Of a stretch of 64,000 nt of DNA, positions 16,781 through 25,698 are shown piece after piece. Below the pieces are notes generated by a model. That model saw only the letters and a program-made list of their open reading frames with translations, did not search any database and was not told where the DNA came from. Numbering within the stretch: the stretch's first letter is position 1; the number at the start of each line of letters is the position of its first letter. The position numbers and the translations under genes are program-made. Source of the DNA: Ectopseudomonas composti (GTDB lineage Bacteria > Pseudomonadota > Gammaproteobacteria > Pseudomonadales > Pseudomonadaceae); the NCBI RefSeq assembly GCF_001567565.1, contig NZ_LSSW01000021.1:62001-126000 (forward strand), given 5' to 3'.

Positions 16781-17551
16781 ATGAAGAAACTGCTGACTGC
16801 CCTGGCGGCCTGCGCCGCCTTCTCGGCCCAGGCCGAAACCCTCAACGTCGCCGCCACCCCGGTGCCGCACGCGGAGATCCTCGAATTCGTCAAACCGGCT
16901 CTGGCCAAAGAAGGCGTGGAGCTGAAGGTGCGGGTGTTCACCGACTACGTGCAGCCCAACCTGCAGGTGCAACAGGGCAACCTGGACGCCAACTTCTTCC
17001 AGCACCAGCCGTACCTGGACGAGTTCAACGCCAGCCGCAAGACCGAGCTAGTCAGCGTTGCCGGTGTACACGTCGAGCCCTTCGGCGCCTACTCCAGCAA
17101 GATCAAGAGCCTCGACGAACTGCCGCAAGGCGCCATCGTCGCCATCCCCAACGACGCCACCAACGGCGGCCGTGCCCTGCTGCTGCTGCAGAAGGCCGGC
17201 GTGATCAAACTCAAGCCGGACGCCGGCATCCTCGCCACGCCGAAAGACATCGTCGAGAACCCGAAAGGCATCAAGGTGCGTGAACTGGAAGCGGCGACCC
17301 TGCCGCGCGTGCTGAGCCAGGTCGACCTCGCCCTGATCAACACCAACTACGCCCTGGAAGCCAAGCTGAACCCGACCCAGGACGCCCTGGCCATCGAAGG
17401 CAGCGACTCGCCCTACGTCAACATCCTAGTGACCCGCGCCGACAACAAGGATGCCGAGGCCGTACAGAAACTGGTCAAGGCCCTGCACAGCGCCGAGGTC
17501 AAGCAGTTCATCGAAGAGAAGTACAAGGGCGCTGTCGTACCGGCGTTCTGA
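16781..17551 (+). CDS. metQ: MetQ, methionine-binding protein
   Basis: A 256-residue NlpA-family binding protein. The signal peptide ends at SAQA (about residue 18) and is followed by ETLNVAATPVPHAEIL. No lipobox cysteine stands at the cleavage site, so it should be a soluble periplasmic protein rather than a lipoprotein. The family strand FTDYVQPN and the loop NLDANFFQHQPYL are intact. The ATG at 16781 is preceded by AAAAGGAA at a good distance. It ends the metNIQ operon just before a strong terminator. Confidence 0.94.
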   Translation: MKKLLTALAACAAFSAQAETLNVAATPVPHAEILEFVKPALAKEGVELKVRVFTDYVQPNLQVQQGNLDANFFQHQPYLDEFNASRKTELVSVAGVHVEPFGAYSSKIKSLDELPQGAIVAIPNDATNGGRALLLLQKAGVIKLKPDAGILATPKDIVENPKGIKVRELEAATLPRVLSQVDLALINTNYALEAKLNPTQDALAIEGSDSPYVNILVTRADNKDAEAVQKLVKALHSAEVKQFIEEKYKGAVVPAF

Positions 17552-17578
17552 GCGCCGCTTACGCCCTGAGTAGTACCC

Positions 17579-17613
17579 AATGCCGCGCCGCTGCAAAGCC
17601 ACGCGGCATTTTC
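17579..17613 (+). terminator. Rho-independent terminator of metNIQ
   Basis: AATGCCGCG at 17579-17587 pairs perfectly with CGCGGCATT at 17602-17610 (9 bp). The stem ends in ATTTTC on the plus strand, 28 bp after the metQ stop. The short T run makes it moderate in strength. Confidence 0.75.
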
Positions 17614-17626
17614 ATCTCTGTGCCGC

Positions 17627-18055
17627 TCACGACGGGATGAAGCGCAGTACACCGGCCTGCCGCGGCCCGGCGCCAGTCGGATCATCGCTGGGGTGGGCGA
17701 TGCCATCGCTGACCGGCACCTCGGCGAAGTCGAACGGGCTGATGCCCTCCAGGCAGGCGACATTGACCCCGTACTGATGGGGATTGGAGCGGCGCTGGTG
17801 GTGGGTGTAGATGCCGCAGCGCGAGCAGAAGAAGTGCTGCGCGCTGTGGGTGTTGAAGCTATAGGTGCTCAGCAGGTCTGCTCCCTGCAGGATGCGAAAG
17901 CCGGCCAACTCCGCCGAAACCGCCACCGCCCCACGCATGCGGCAGTAGGAACAGGTGCAACGCCGCGCACTGTGCAAACCATCGCTCAAGGTCACGTGAA
18001 AGCGGACGCCGCCGCAATGGCAGGCGCCGTTGATTGCACCGATATCCTTGTTCAT
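17627..18055 (-). CDS. GFA-family (CENP-V type) zinc protein
   Basis: A 142-residue protein of the glutathione-dependent formaldehyde-activating fold. The zinc ligands are visible as CHCGGV (about residues 12-17), CTCSYCRMRG (about 33-42) and CSRCGIYTHH (about 77-86). Members bind two zinc ions; a few condense formaldehyde with glutathione, but most have no proven activity. The gene lies 3 bp downstream of the LysR regulator at 18059-18949 on the same strand, so the two are probably cotranscribed. Confidence 0.88.
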   Translation of the reverse strand: MNKDIGAINGACHCGGVRFHVTLSDGLHSARRCTCSYCRMRGAVAVSAELAGFRILQGADLLSTYSFNTHSAQHFFCSRCGIYTHHQRRSNPHQYGVNVACLEGISPFDFAEVPVSDGIAHPSDDPTGAGPRQAGVLRFIPS

Positions 18056-18058
18056 CCG

Positions 18059-18949
18059 TCATACCTCCGCCCGACAGGAGGCGCCATCATAGGTTGGTTC
18101 GGTCAAGCACTGCAGCAGCCAGTCCAGAGCCGGCTGACGCTGGGCGCGGCGCAACGTGGCCACCAGCTCGCGGTGGAAGGTGAGTTCACCCAGCTCCAGC
18201 ACGCGCAGCGCCTGAGGCCGCTGGCACCACAGGCCGGCGCGCGGTATCAGCGACACGCCCAAGCCACATTCGACCATGCGCACGATGGCTTCCAGCTCGT
18301 CCAGCTCCAGCGCTTCGTGGGGCGTCAGCCGTTGTTCGCGGAGAAAGCGCTCGACCTGGCGACCGCCAAAGGAACGCCGGTCATAGCGTACGAAGGGCTG
18401 CTCACGCAGCAATTGCAGTGGGTCGTCACCCGGCAGGCCGGGCGGCGCGATCAGCACGAAGGGTTCGCGGGCCAGGGCGACCTGCATCAGCTCCTTGGGC
18501 AGCTCGAAAGGCGGACGAATCAGCACCGCCAGGTCCAGCTCACCGGCATCCACCTGCCCCAGCAGATCGAGCGAGACGCCTGGCACCAGCTTCAACTCGA
18601 CCCGTGCGGCCTGGGTGCGGAAACGCACCAGAGCTTCGGGCAGCAGCCCGGTCTGGACACTGGCGATGGCACCGATTTTCAGCTCGCCCTGCCATTCCGC
18701 CAGCGCAGTCGGCACGGCCATCTGCGCGTACAGACCCAGCATCTGCTCGGCCAGTGGCAGAGCATGGCGGCCAGCGGCGTTGAGCACGGCCGCACGGCCA
18801 CTGCGGTCGAACAGGCGCACGCCCAGGTTCTGCTCCAGCACACGCATCTGCGCGCTGACCGCAGACTGGGTCAGGCCCACGCGCAGCCCGGCAGCAGCGA
18901 AGGTGCCATGCCGGGCCACAGCCACGAAGGTTTTCAGTTCACGGATCAT
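18059..18949 (-). CDS. LysR-family transcriptional regulator
   Basis: A 296-residue regulator with the standard N-terminal helix-turn-helix (FVAVARHGTFAAAGLRVGLTQSAVSAQ, about residues 8-35) and a C-terminal periplasmic-binding-type effector domain. It diverges from a VOC-family gene across 96 bp that include an inverted repeat, the classic LysR arrangement, and precedes the GFA gene in the same direction. It probably controls the VOC gene and itself. The effector is unknown. Confidence 0.93.
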   Translation of the reverse strand: MIRELKTFVAVARHGTFAAAGLRVGLTQSAVSAQMRVLEQNLGVRLFDRSGRAAVLNAAGRHALPLAEQMLGLYAQMAVPTALAEWQGELKIGAIASVQTGLLPEALVRFRTQAARVELKLVPGVSLDLLGQVDAGELDLAVLIRPPFELPKELMQVALAREPFVLIAPPGLPGDDPLQLLREQPFVRYDRRSFGGRQVERFLREQRLTPHEALELDELEAIVRMVECGLGVSLIPRAGLWCQRPQALRVLELGELTFHRELVATLRRAQRQPALDWLLQCLTEPTYDGASCRAEV

Positions 18950-18975
18950 TGATCGATTTCTTTGGAGCTCGACCT

Positions 18976-19006
18976 CAAGGATATTCGCTTTAAATCAAAA
19001 TCCTTG
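18976..19006. promoter_or_regulatory. Inverted repeat in the LysR/VOC intergenic region
   Basis: CAAGGAT at 18976-18982 and ATCCTTG at 19000-19006 form a 7-bp inverted repeat with a 17-bp AT-rich centre, between the divergent LysR and VOC starts. The position and form fit a LysR-type recognition site. This is inferred, not known. Confidence 0.4.
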
Positions 19007-19045
19007 CATCTAGAATCGACAGCTACCGACCTGAGGAGCCCGCAC

Positions 19046-19471
19046 ATGACACCGTCCCCCTTCCACCTGGCAATTCCCGTGTACGACCTGGCCGCCGCCC
19101 GGCATTTCTACGGCGAGGTGTTCGGCTGCGCCGAGGGTCGCAGCAGCGAGCACTGGGTCGACTTCGACTTCTTCGGCCACCAGTTGGTGATCCACGAGGC
19201 ACCAAAGATGGCCTATCAGGAGTCGGCCGTGAGCAACCCGGTAGACGGCCACGACGTGCCGGTGCCGCACTTCGGCGTGGTGCTCGGCTGGGAGGCCTGG
19301 GAAGCGCTGGCCGAGCGCCTGCGCGGTCGCGAAACGCAGTTCGTCATCGAACCCTACGTGCGCTTCCAGGGCCAGGTCGGCGAGCAGGCCACCATGTTCC
19401 TCCTCGACCCCTGCGGCAACGCCCTGGAGTTCAAGGCGTTCAAGGATATCGGTCAGCTGTTCGCTCGCTAG
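19046..19471 (+). CDS. VOC-superfamily (glyoxalase/extradiol dioxygenase fold) protein
   Basis: A 141-residue protein with two beta-alpha-beta-beta-beta units: [22 protein letters not shown] at the start and [16 protein letters not shown] at the end, the latter being the classic metal-ligand glutamate region. The histidine at residue 6 and the LEFK glutamate are candidates for metal binding. The family covers glyoxalases, dioxygenases and resistance proteins, and the substrate cannot be assigned. The ATG at 19046 is preceded by GAGGAG; an upstream in-frame ATG lacks such a site. The stop overlaps the stop of the convergent gene by 3-4 bp. Confidence 0.85.
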   Translation: MTPSPFHLAIPVYDLAAARHFYGEVFGCAEGRSSEHWVDFDFFGHQLVIHEAPKMAYQESAVSNPVDGHDVPVPHFGVVLGWEAWEALAERLRGRETQFVIEPYVRFQGQVGEQATMFLLDPCGNALEFKAFKDIGQLFAR

Positions 19472-20193
19472 GTCTGCGTAGGAGCCGGCTTGCCGGCGAT
19501 CAGTGCTGGAGCGGCCGTAGCGGGCGCCTCCAGCCGCTCCGAAGCAGCCTGCAGACGTTCTGGCAGTAGCTCGCGCAGCCCGTCGTTGGCCTCCAGCAGC
19601 AGCGGCAACAACTCGTGCAGCAACGCCGGATCGAGGTGCGCGCAGACATCGGCCTGGCGTGGCAGCGCCAGGCCGCTCAACACGCGGGCGGAGATGGCCA
19701 CATTGTCATCGGCCGCGGCGGCCTCGGTGAGCCGGCACAGGTAGCCCGTGGAAAAGCTGCGCAGGCTCTGCACGATCAGGTCGATGTCGACGATATGGCG
19801 AGCGATCTGCAGCACGTGGTCGGTGTCGTTGATGCCATAGATCAGCACCTTCACCTGCTTGGCCGACAGGCATTCGGCATAACGCGCGGCAGTGGCGAAG
19901 GCACCGATGGCGCAGAGTTGGCGTGCCACCTGCAGGTGCACGTCATCCGGCAGTGCCAGGTAGGTCTGCAGAATCATCTGCGGGTCGAGGTGGGTAGTGA
20001 CCCGGGCGAGAAAGTCGATGGGCAGTTCGAGGATCAGCTCACGCAGTTGCGCCGGCGGCATGTGCGGCGACAGTTGCGCGGCCTGTTCGGGGCCGAGCTT
20101 CTGCACCAGCGCGGCCTTCACCGCCACCGGCGCCATGCTCTGCGAAGCCAGCAGCAAGCGCTGGGCCATGCTCAGGGACGGGGCTTTGGCCAT
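19468..20193 (-). CDS. Conserved protein of unknown function with all-helical repeats (PA5441-like)
   Basis: A 241-residue protein with no signal peptide or membrane segment. It consists of consecutive amphipathic helices ([36 protein letters not shown]), like a helical-repeat scaffold. The order unknown gene, GGDEF-EAL gene, uvrD recalls P. aeruginosa PA5441-PA5443 from memory. The last ten residues ([10 protein letters not shown]) are encoded by a REP palindrome at 19478-19500, so the C-terminus was probably rewritten by the repeat. It lies 121 bp downstream of the GGDEF-EAL gene on the same strand, which suggests but does not show a joint role in signalling. Function unknown. Confidence 0.75.
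   Translation of the reverse strand: MAKAPSLSMAQRLLLASQSMAPVAVKAALVQKLGPEQAAQLSPHMPPAQLRELILELPIDFLARVTTHLDPQMILQTYLALPDDVHLQVARQLCAIGAFATAARYAECLSAKQVKVLIYGINDTDHVLQIARHIVDIDLIVQSLRSFSTGYLCRLTEAAAADDNVAISARVLSGLALPRQADVCAHLDPALLHELLPLLLEANDGLRELLPERLQAASERLEAPATAAPALIAGKPAPTQT
19478..19500 (+). repeat. REP palindrome inside the 3' end of a coding gene
   Basis: GTAGGAGCCGGCTTGCCGGCGAT is the typical Pseudomonas REP form (GTAGGAGC-stem-GCGAT). Here it overlaps the final codons of the gene at 19468-20193 and ends 7 bp from the VOC stop. No stop codon falls in the frame used, so the repeat is translated as IAGKPAPT. Confidence 0.75.
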
Positions 20194-20314
20194 CGGGTAC
20201 TCCTTGTCGTGAGCGAGGCCAGCAGCATCGCGCAGTGGCCGTTATGGCACAGCCATCTTTGCGCCGGTCGCGTCCGCGCCCGGTTTCAGCGACTGGGTAG
20301 AGAAGAAACGCCGC

Positions 20315-23197
20315 TCAAGCCAGCGGGTTGTCGATCTGCGCCCGTAGCAGCTCGGCGAAGGCGCCCGCTTCCACCGGGCGGCTGATCAGGTAGCCCTGGA
20401 TCTCGTCGCAGTTCTGACTCTTGAGGAAATCCATCTGCGCCTGGGTTTCCACGCCCTCGGCCACCACTTTCAGCTCCAGGCTGTGGGCCATGGCGATGAT
20501 CGCGCGGGTGATCGCCGCATCCTCGCCACCAGGCGAGAGGTCACGGATGAAGGTCTGGTCGATCTTCACGTAATGCACCGGGAAGCGCTTGAGATAGCTG
20601 AGCGAGCTGTAGCCGGTGCCGAAGTCGTCGATCGCCAGCTTGACCCCCAGTTCGCGCAGCTGGCGGAAGGTGACGATGACACTGTCGACGTTGTCCAGCA
20701 GCTGGCTTTCGGTCAGTTCCAACTCCAGGTACTGCGGCGCCAGACCGGTCTCTTCCAGCACCTGACGGACCAGACTGGTGAGGTTGCCCTGACGCAGCTG
20801 ATGCACCGAGATGTTCACCGACACGCGGATTTTCGCCAGCCCCTGGCGCTGCCATGCGCAGGCCTGCTGGCAGGCCTGGCGCAGCACGAACTCACCAATC
20901 GGCGCGATCAACCCGGTTTCTTCGGCCAGACCGATGAACTCGCTCGGCGCTATCATGCCGTGCTGCGGATGGCGCCAGCGCACCAGTGCTTCGGCGGCAT
21001 TGAGCTGGTCGTCGGCCAGGTTCAGCTTGGGTTGGTAGAACACCTCAAGCTGGCCTTCGTCGATGGCCTTGCGCAGCTGGTTCTCCAGTTGCAGACGCTC
21101 CAGGGTGCAGGCCTGCAGGTTGTCGGTGAAGAACTGGAAGGTGTTGCCGCCTAGGTGCTTGGCGTGTTGCACGGCCATGTTGGCCTGACTGATCAATGCG
21201 CTGATCTCGCGCGCGTAGTCGGGCAGCAGGCTGATCCCCAGCGAGGCGCTGACCACCAGTTCGTGGCCGCCGACGGTCATCGGCACGCGCAGCTTGGCCA
21301 GCAGCCGGCTGGCCACCCGCGCCAGGCTGGACAGGCTGCCGTAGGCATCGAGGATGATGACGAATTCGTCGCCCGACAGCCGCGCGATGCAGTCGGCTTC
21401 CGGCACCGCCTGGGTCAGGCGGCGGCTCATCTGACGCAGCAGCTGGTCCGCCACTTCATGGCCGAGGCTGTCGTTGAGCAGCTTGAAACGGTCCAGATCG
21501 ATATGTACCAGGGCGATGCTGCGGCCGCTCTGGCGCGCGCGCTGGCTGGCGTCGTGCAAGCGCTCCCGGAACAGGCTGCGGTTGGCCAGACCGGTCAGGT
21601 CGTCGTAATGCGACAGGTAACGCAGGCGCTCTTCGGCCTCGCGCCGTGCGGTCAGGTCGGCAAAGAAGCCGACAATTTGGCTGGGCCGGCCAGCCGCGTC
21701 GCGCACCAGGTTGAGCTGCAGCCACTGGGGGTAAAGCTCACCGCTCTTGCGCGTCTCGATCAGCTCACCCTGCCAGGTGCCACTGTTGTCCAGCTCCTGG
21801 CGGATCATCTGGTATTGCCTGCGCATCTCGCGGCTGCCGATCAGGCTGGTCACCGTGCGTCCGACCACTTCCTCGCTACTGTAGCCGGTGACTGCGCTGA
21901 ACGCGCGATTGACCGCCAGCACGCGATAGTCGGGATCGAGAATGAAGATGCCTTCGCTGGCCGCCTCGAACACCGTTGCCGCCAGGCGCTGCTGCTGCTC
22001 CTGCTGGCGCCGCGCGCTGACGTCGCGCCGGGTGCCGAGCATGCGCAGCACGCGCCCCTCGGCGTCGCGCTCCACCGCCCGGCCACGGTCCTCGACCCAG
22101 ACCCAGTGACCATCGGCATGGCGCACGCGGTATTCGATGTGGTAATCCTCGCTGCGCCCCTTCATGTGCGCCACCAGCGCCCGCCGCAATGCCGGCAGAT
22201 CGTCCGGGTGCAGGCGCGGCGTCAGGTCACGCAGCATCACCTGCACCAGCTCGGGATCCAGGCCGAACAGCTCGCGCAGGTGCGAGTGATGCACCTGGTC
22301 GCTCTGCAGATCCCAGTCCCACAGTCCCAGCTCGCTGGCCTCCAGCGCCAGACTCAGGCGTGCCTGACTCTTGCCCAGGGCGTGGGTCGCTTCGTCCAGC
22401 TCCAGGGTGCGCTCGGCCACGCGCATTTCCAGTTCGCCGTGGGCACTGCGCAATTCGCGCTCGGCGCGGCGGCGCTGCTCGACCTCGCGCGCCAGCTCTT
22501 CGTTGAGGCCTTCGGCGCACTGCTTGGCATGTTCGAGATTGCTGATCAGCGCCAGGTTGTGGAAACGCTGTACCAGGCTGCGCTGCACCAGGCGATTGAC
22601 CTGCCAGGCCACCACCAGCAAGGCGAGGAACAGAATCACACTGATCAGTCCCCAGCCGCGTTGCAGGGGATTGTCGCTGAGCAGCAAGAAGGCCGCCGAC
22701 GGCAGCAAGCAGGGCAGTGCGAAGGTGAGGAAGGCGGACAGGCTGACGGCATAGGCCACGCTGGCCGAGAGAATCGCCGCGGCGATCAGCCCATAGACCA
22801 GCGCCTGCTGGTAGAACACATCGGCAGGCACCAGCACGATCACGGCGAAGGCCAGGGTCAGCCCGGATGCACCGGCGCCGAAGAGAAAGATGCGCCGCCA
22901 GTAGGGCTCGGCCTGCCGGCTGGGCAGCGCCTCGTTGAAGGCATTCACCTGGGTCAGGCGCAACAGCACCAGCAGGACCACCCAGCCCAGCCAGGCAGCG
23001 AGCATCGGTGCGCCCTGCTGATTCCACAGCAATAGGCTGCAGGCCAGGCCGACCAGCAGCATGAGCAATGTGGGCAGGCGTGAGCCCTGGAACAACAGAC
23101 GGGTACGCTCGACGGCAATATCCGTGGCGAACTGACGTTCAGCCTGGTGCGGGTCCAGCGTCACCTCTTGAATTACGGCGCTAGTCGTGGCGGTCAT
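20315..23197 (-). CDS. Membrane-bound PAS-GGDEF-EAL cyclic-di-GMP protein
   Basis: A 960-residue signalling protein. Residues about 40-205 hold several membrane helices of a MASE-like input region, followed by a coiled coil (about 215-275), two PAS domains (about 285-400 and 405-525), a GGDEF domain (about 535-690) and an EAL domain (about 705-950). The cyclase signature is RLSGDEF, an accepted active variant. The EAL motif is EALVRW, and downstream metal and catalytic positions ELTES, DDFGTGYSS and KIDQTFI are present, so both synthesis and breakdown of c-di-GMP are possible. It matches the P. aeruginosa PA5442 position next to uvrD. The gene upstream-facing region (23198-23488) is shared with uvrD. 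Confidence 0.93.
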   Translation of the reverse strand: MTATTSAVIQEVTLDPHQAERQFATDIAVERTRLLFQGSRLPTLLMLLVGLACSLLLWNQQGAPMLAAWLGWVVLLVLLRLTQVNAFNEALPSRQAEPYWRRIFLFGAGASGLTLAFAVIVLVPADVFYQQALVYGLIAAAILSASVAYAVSLSAFLTFALPCLLPSAAFLLLSDNPLQRGWGLISVILFLALLVVAWQVNRLVQRSLVQRFHNLALISNLEHAKQCAEGLNEELAREVEQRRRAERELRSAHGELEMRVAERTLELDEATHALGKSQARLSLALEASELGLWDWDLQSDQVHHSHLRELFGLDPELVQVMLRDLTPRLHPDDLPALRRALVAHMKGRSEDYHIEYRVRHADGHWVWVEDRGRAVERDAEGRVLRMLGTRRDVSARRQQEQQQRLAATVFEAASEGIFILDPDYRVLAVNRAFSAVTGYSSEEVVGRTVTSLIGSREMRRQYQMIRQELDNSGTWQGELIETRKSGELYPQWLQLNLVRDAAGRPSQIVGFFADLTARREAEERLRYLSHYDDLTGLANRSLFRERLHDASQRARQSGRSIALVHIDLDRFKLLNDSLGHEVADQLLRQMSRRLTQAVPEADCIARLSGDEFVIILDAYGSLSSLARVASRLLAKLRVPMTVGGHELVVSASLGISLLPDYAREISALISQANMAVQHAKHLGGNTFQFFTDNLQACTLERLQLENQLRKAIDEGQLEVFYQPKLNLADDQLNAAEALVRWRHPQHGMIAPSEFIGLAEETGLIAPIGEFVLRQACQQACAWQRQGLAKIRVSVNISVHQLRQGNLTSLVRQVLEETGLAPQYLELELTESQLLDNVDSVIVTFRQLRELGVKLAIDDFGTGYSSLSYLKRFPVHYVKIDQTFIRDLSPGGEDAAITRAIIAMAHSLELKVVAEGVETQAQMDFLKSQNCDEIQGYLISRPVEAGAFAELLRAQIDNPLA

Positions 23198-23488
23198 AGG
23201 CGATTTTCTTGTAATGGTTGCCTAAGGGTCTGCGGGGCAAATATCGGCACCCTCAGCCCTGACGTCGCGGGAGAATACCCGAGACAGACGCGCTGCCCAA
23301 CATGGATGTGGGCAATTTCACTGCTTGACACCCCACGCAGGGAGAGCGCCGGTAACCCATGATTGCCACCGGCCTGCCATCCGCGCATCTCCATGCCCTG
23401 ATCTGCCATTCGTCGGTTGCGCCCTGGTGGTTTCGCCGCCACGAACCGGCGGTTTGCCCTCCCCTGTCCGGCCCCCTAGAATGCCGCG

Positions 23489-25672
23489 ATGCAAAACGAC
23501 CCCGAACTCCTCCTCGCTTCGCTCAACGACGCCCAGGTCCAGGCTGTGGCCGCTCCGCTCGGCCGCCAATTGGTGCTGGCCGGCGCCGGCTCCGGCAAGA
23601 CCCGTGTGCTGGTGCACCGCATTGCCTTCCTGATCCAGGCAATGGGCGCTTCGCCTCATTCGATCCTGTCGGTGACCTTTACCAACAAGGCCGCCGCCGA
23701 GATGCGCCACCGCATCGAACAGATGCTCGGGCACAACCCGGCCGGCATGTGGGTCGGCACCTTCCACGGCCTGGCCCACCGCCTGCTGCGCGCGCACTGG
23801 CAGGAAGCCGGGCTGGCCGAGAACTTCCAGATCCTCGACTCCGATGATCAACAGCGCCTGATCAAGCGGGTGATCCGCGAGCTGGGCCTGGACGAACAGC
23901 GCTGGCCGGCCAAGCAGGCGCAGTGGTTCATCAACGGACAGAAGGACGAGGGCTTGCGCCCGGCGCACATCCAGGCCGGCGGCGACCTGTTCCTGGCTAC
24001 CATGCGTGGCATCTACGAGGCCTACGAAGCGGCCTGCGCCCGCACCGGGGTGATCGACTTCTCCGAGCTGCTGCTGCGCGCGCTGGATCTGTGGCGCGAC
24101 AAGCCGGGCCTGCTCGAACATTACCAGCGGCGCTTCCGCCATATCCTGGTCGATGAGTTCCAGGACACCAACGCCGTGCAGTACGCCTGGCTGCGGCTGC
24201 TGGCCAAGGGCGGCGACAGCCTGATGGTGGTCGGTGACGACGACCAGTCGATCTACGGCTGGCGCGGCGCACGTATCGAGAACATCCAGCAGTTCTCCAG
24301 CGACTTCGCCGATACCCAGGTGATCCGCCTGGAGCAGAACTACCGCTCCACGGCCGGCATCCTCAAGGCCGCCAACGCCCTGATCGCCAACAACAACGGG
24401 CGCCTCGGCAAAGAGCTGTGGACCGACGGCAGCGACGGCGAGCCGCTGGCCCTGTACGCCGCCTTCAACGAGCACGACGAAGCGCGCTACGTGGTCGAGA
24501 CCATCGAGGACGCCCTGCGCAAGGACGGCCTCAAGCGCAGCGAGATCGCCATTCTCTACCGCTCCAACGCCCAGTCGCGGGTACTGGAAGAGGCGCTGCT
24601 GCGCGAAAAGATTCCCTACCGCATCTACGGCGGCCAGCGCTTCTTCGAACGCGCCGAGATCAAGAACGCCATGGCCTACCTGCGTCTGCTCGACGGGCGC
24701 GGTAACGACGCGGCGCTGGAGCGCATCGTCAACGTGCCGGCGCGCGGCATCGGCGAGAAAACCATCGAGACCATCCGCGAGTACGCCCGCGCGCATGACG
24801 TGCACATGTGGGAAGCGATCCGCCTGATGCTCGCGGGCAAGGTATTGCCAGGCCGTGCCTCGAGCGCCCTGAGCGGCTTCATCGAGCTGGTCGAGGGCCT
24901 GGCGCAAAAGGCACTGGCCATGCCGCTGCATCAGATGACTCAGGTGGTCATCGAGCAGAGCGGCTTGCTCGCCTATCACGAAGCGGAAAAGGGTGAGAAA
25001 GGCCAGGCTCGGGTGGAGAACCTCGAGGAACTGGTCAGCGCCGCACGCGCCTTCGAGAACGATGAGGACGAGGAGCTGAGCCCGCTGCAGGCCTTCCTCA
25101 CCCACGCTTCGCTGGAGGCCGGGGATACCCAGGCCGCCGAGAACGAAGACAGCATCCAACTGATGACCCTGCACAGCGCCAAGGGCCTGGAATTCCCCCT
25201 GGTGTTCCTGGTTGGCATGGAGGAGGGTCTGTTCCCGCACAAGATGAGCCTGGAAGAACCGGGCCGACTGGAAGAAGAGCGCCGCCTGGCCTATGTCGGC
25301 ATTACCCGTGCCATGCAGAAGCTGGTGATCAGCTACGCCGAAACCCGGCGTCTCTACGGTAGCGAGACCTACAACAAGGTGTCGCGCTTCGTCCGCGAAA
25401 TCCCCGCACCGCTGATTCAGGAAGTACGCCTCTCCAACAGCGTCAGCCGCCCGGTGAGCACCAGTTCCATGGGTGGCAGCAGCCTGTTCGCCGGTAGCGC
25501 CGTACCGCAAACGCCCTTCAACCTGGGCCAACGCGTACGCCACAGCCTGTTCGGCGAGGGCACCATCCTCAACTTCGAGGGTGCCGGCGCCCAGGCGCGG
25601 GTCCAAGTGAATTTCGAAAACGAAGGCAGCAAGTGGCTGATGCTGGCGTACGCCAAGCTGGAAGCCTGTTAG
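23489..25672 (+). CDS. uvrD: UvrD, DNA helicase II
   Basis: A 727-residue superfamily 1A 3'-5' helicase that acts in nucleotide excision repair and methyl-directed mismatch repair. Motif I GAGSGKTR is at about residues 32-39, motif Ia TFTNKAAAEM, motif II VDEFQDTN, motif III DDDQSIYGWRG, motif IV LEQNYRS, motif V MTLHSAKGLE and motif VI YVGITRAM are all intact. The C-terminal Tudor-like tail (LGQRVRHSLFGEGTILNFEG) that contacts RNA polymerase in UvrD is also present. The 291-bp upstream space holds no LexA box that I can see. Confidence 0.97.
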   Translation: MQNDPELLLASLNDAQVQAVAAPLGRQLVLAGAGSGKTRVLVHRIAFLIQAMGASPHSILSVTFTNKAAAEMRHRIEQMLGHNPAGMWVGTFHGLAHRLLRAHWQEAGLAENFQILDSDDQQRLIKRVIRELGLDEQRWPAKQAQWFINGQKDEGLRPAHIQAGGDLFLATMRGIYEAYEAACARTGVIDFSELLLRALDLWRDKPGLLEHYQRRFRHILVDEFQDTNAVQYAWLRLLAKGGDSLMVVGDDDQSIYGWRGARIENIQQFSSDFADTQVIRLEQNYRSTAGILKAANALIANNNGRLGKELWTDGSDGEPLALYAAFNEHDEARYVVETIEDALRKDGLKRSEIAILYRSNAQSRVLEEALLREKIPYRIYGGQRFFERAEIKNAMAYLRLLDGRGNDAALERIVNVPARGIGEKTIETIREYARAHDVHMWEAIRLMLAGKVLPGRASSALSGFIELVEGLAQKALAMPLHQMTQVVIEQSGLLAYHEAEKGEKGQARVENLEELVSAARAFENDEDEELSPLQAFLTHASLEAGDTQAAENEDSIQLMTLHSAKGLEFPLVFLVGMEEGLFPHKMSLEEPGRLEEERRLAYVGITRAMQKLVISYAETRRLYGSETYNKVSRFVREIPAPLIQEVRLSNSVSRPVSTSSMGGSSLFAGSAVPQTPFNLGQRVRHSLFGEGTILNFEGAGAQARVQVNFENEGSKWLMLAYAKLEAC

Positions 25673-25698
25673 AACCTACCGTATCTGGAGAAACATCG

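Noticed and set aside
21155..23035. 626-codon open frame antisense to the GGDEF-EAL gene
   Set aside because: Shadow frame rich in His, Gln and Ala as expected from reverse reading of a high-GC gene; no motif.
23198..23488. LexA box upstream of uvrD
   Set aside because: No CTGT-N8-ACAG palindrome is present in the intergenic region.
23318..25606. 762-codon open frame antisense to uvrD
   Set aside because: It is a GC-driven shadow of uvrD: no ribosome site, composition of an antisense frame, no family similarity, while the sense frame has all helicase motifs.
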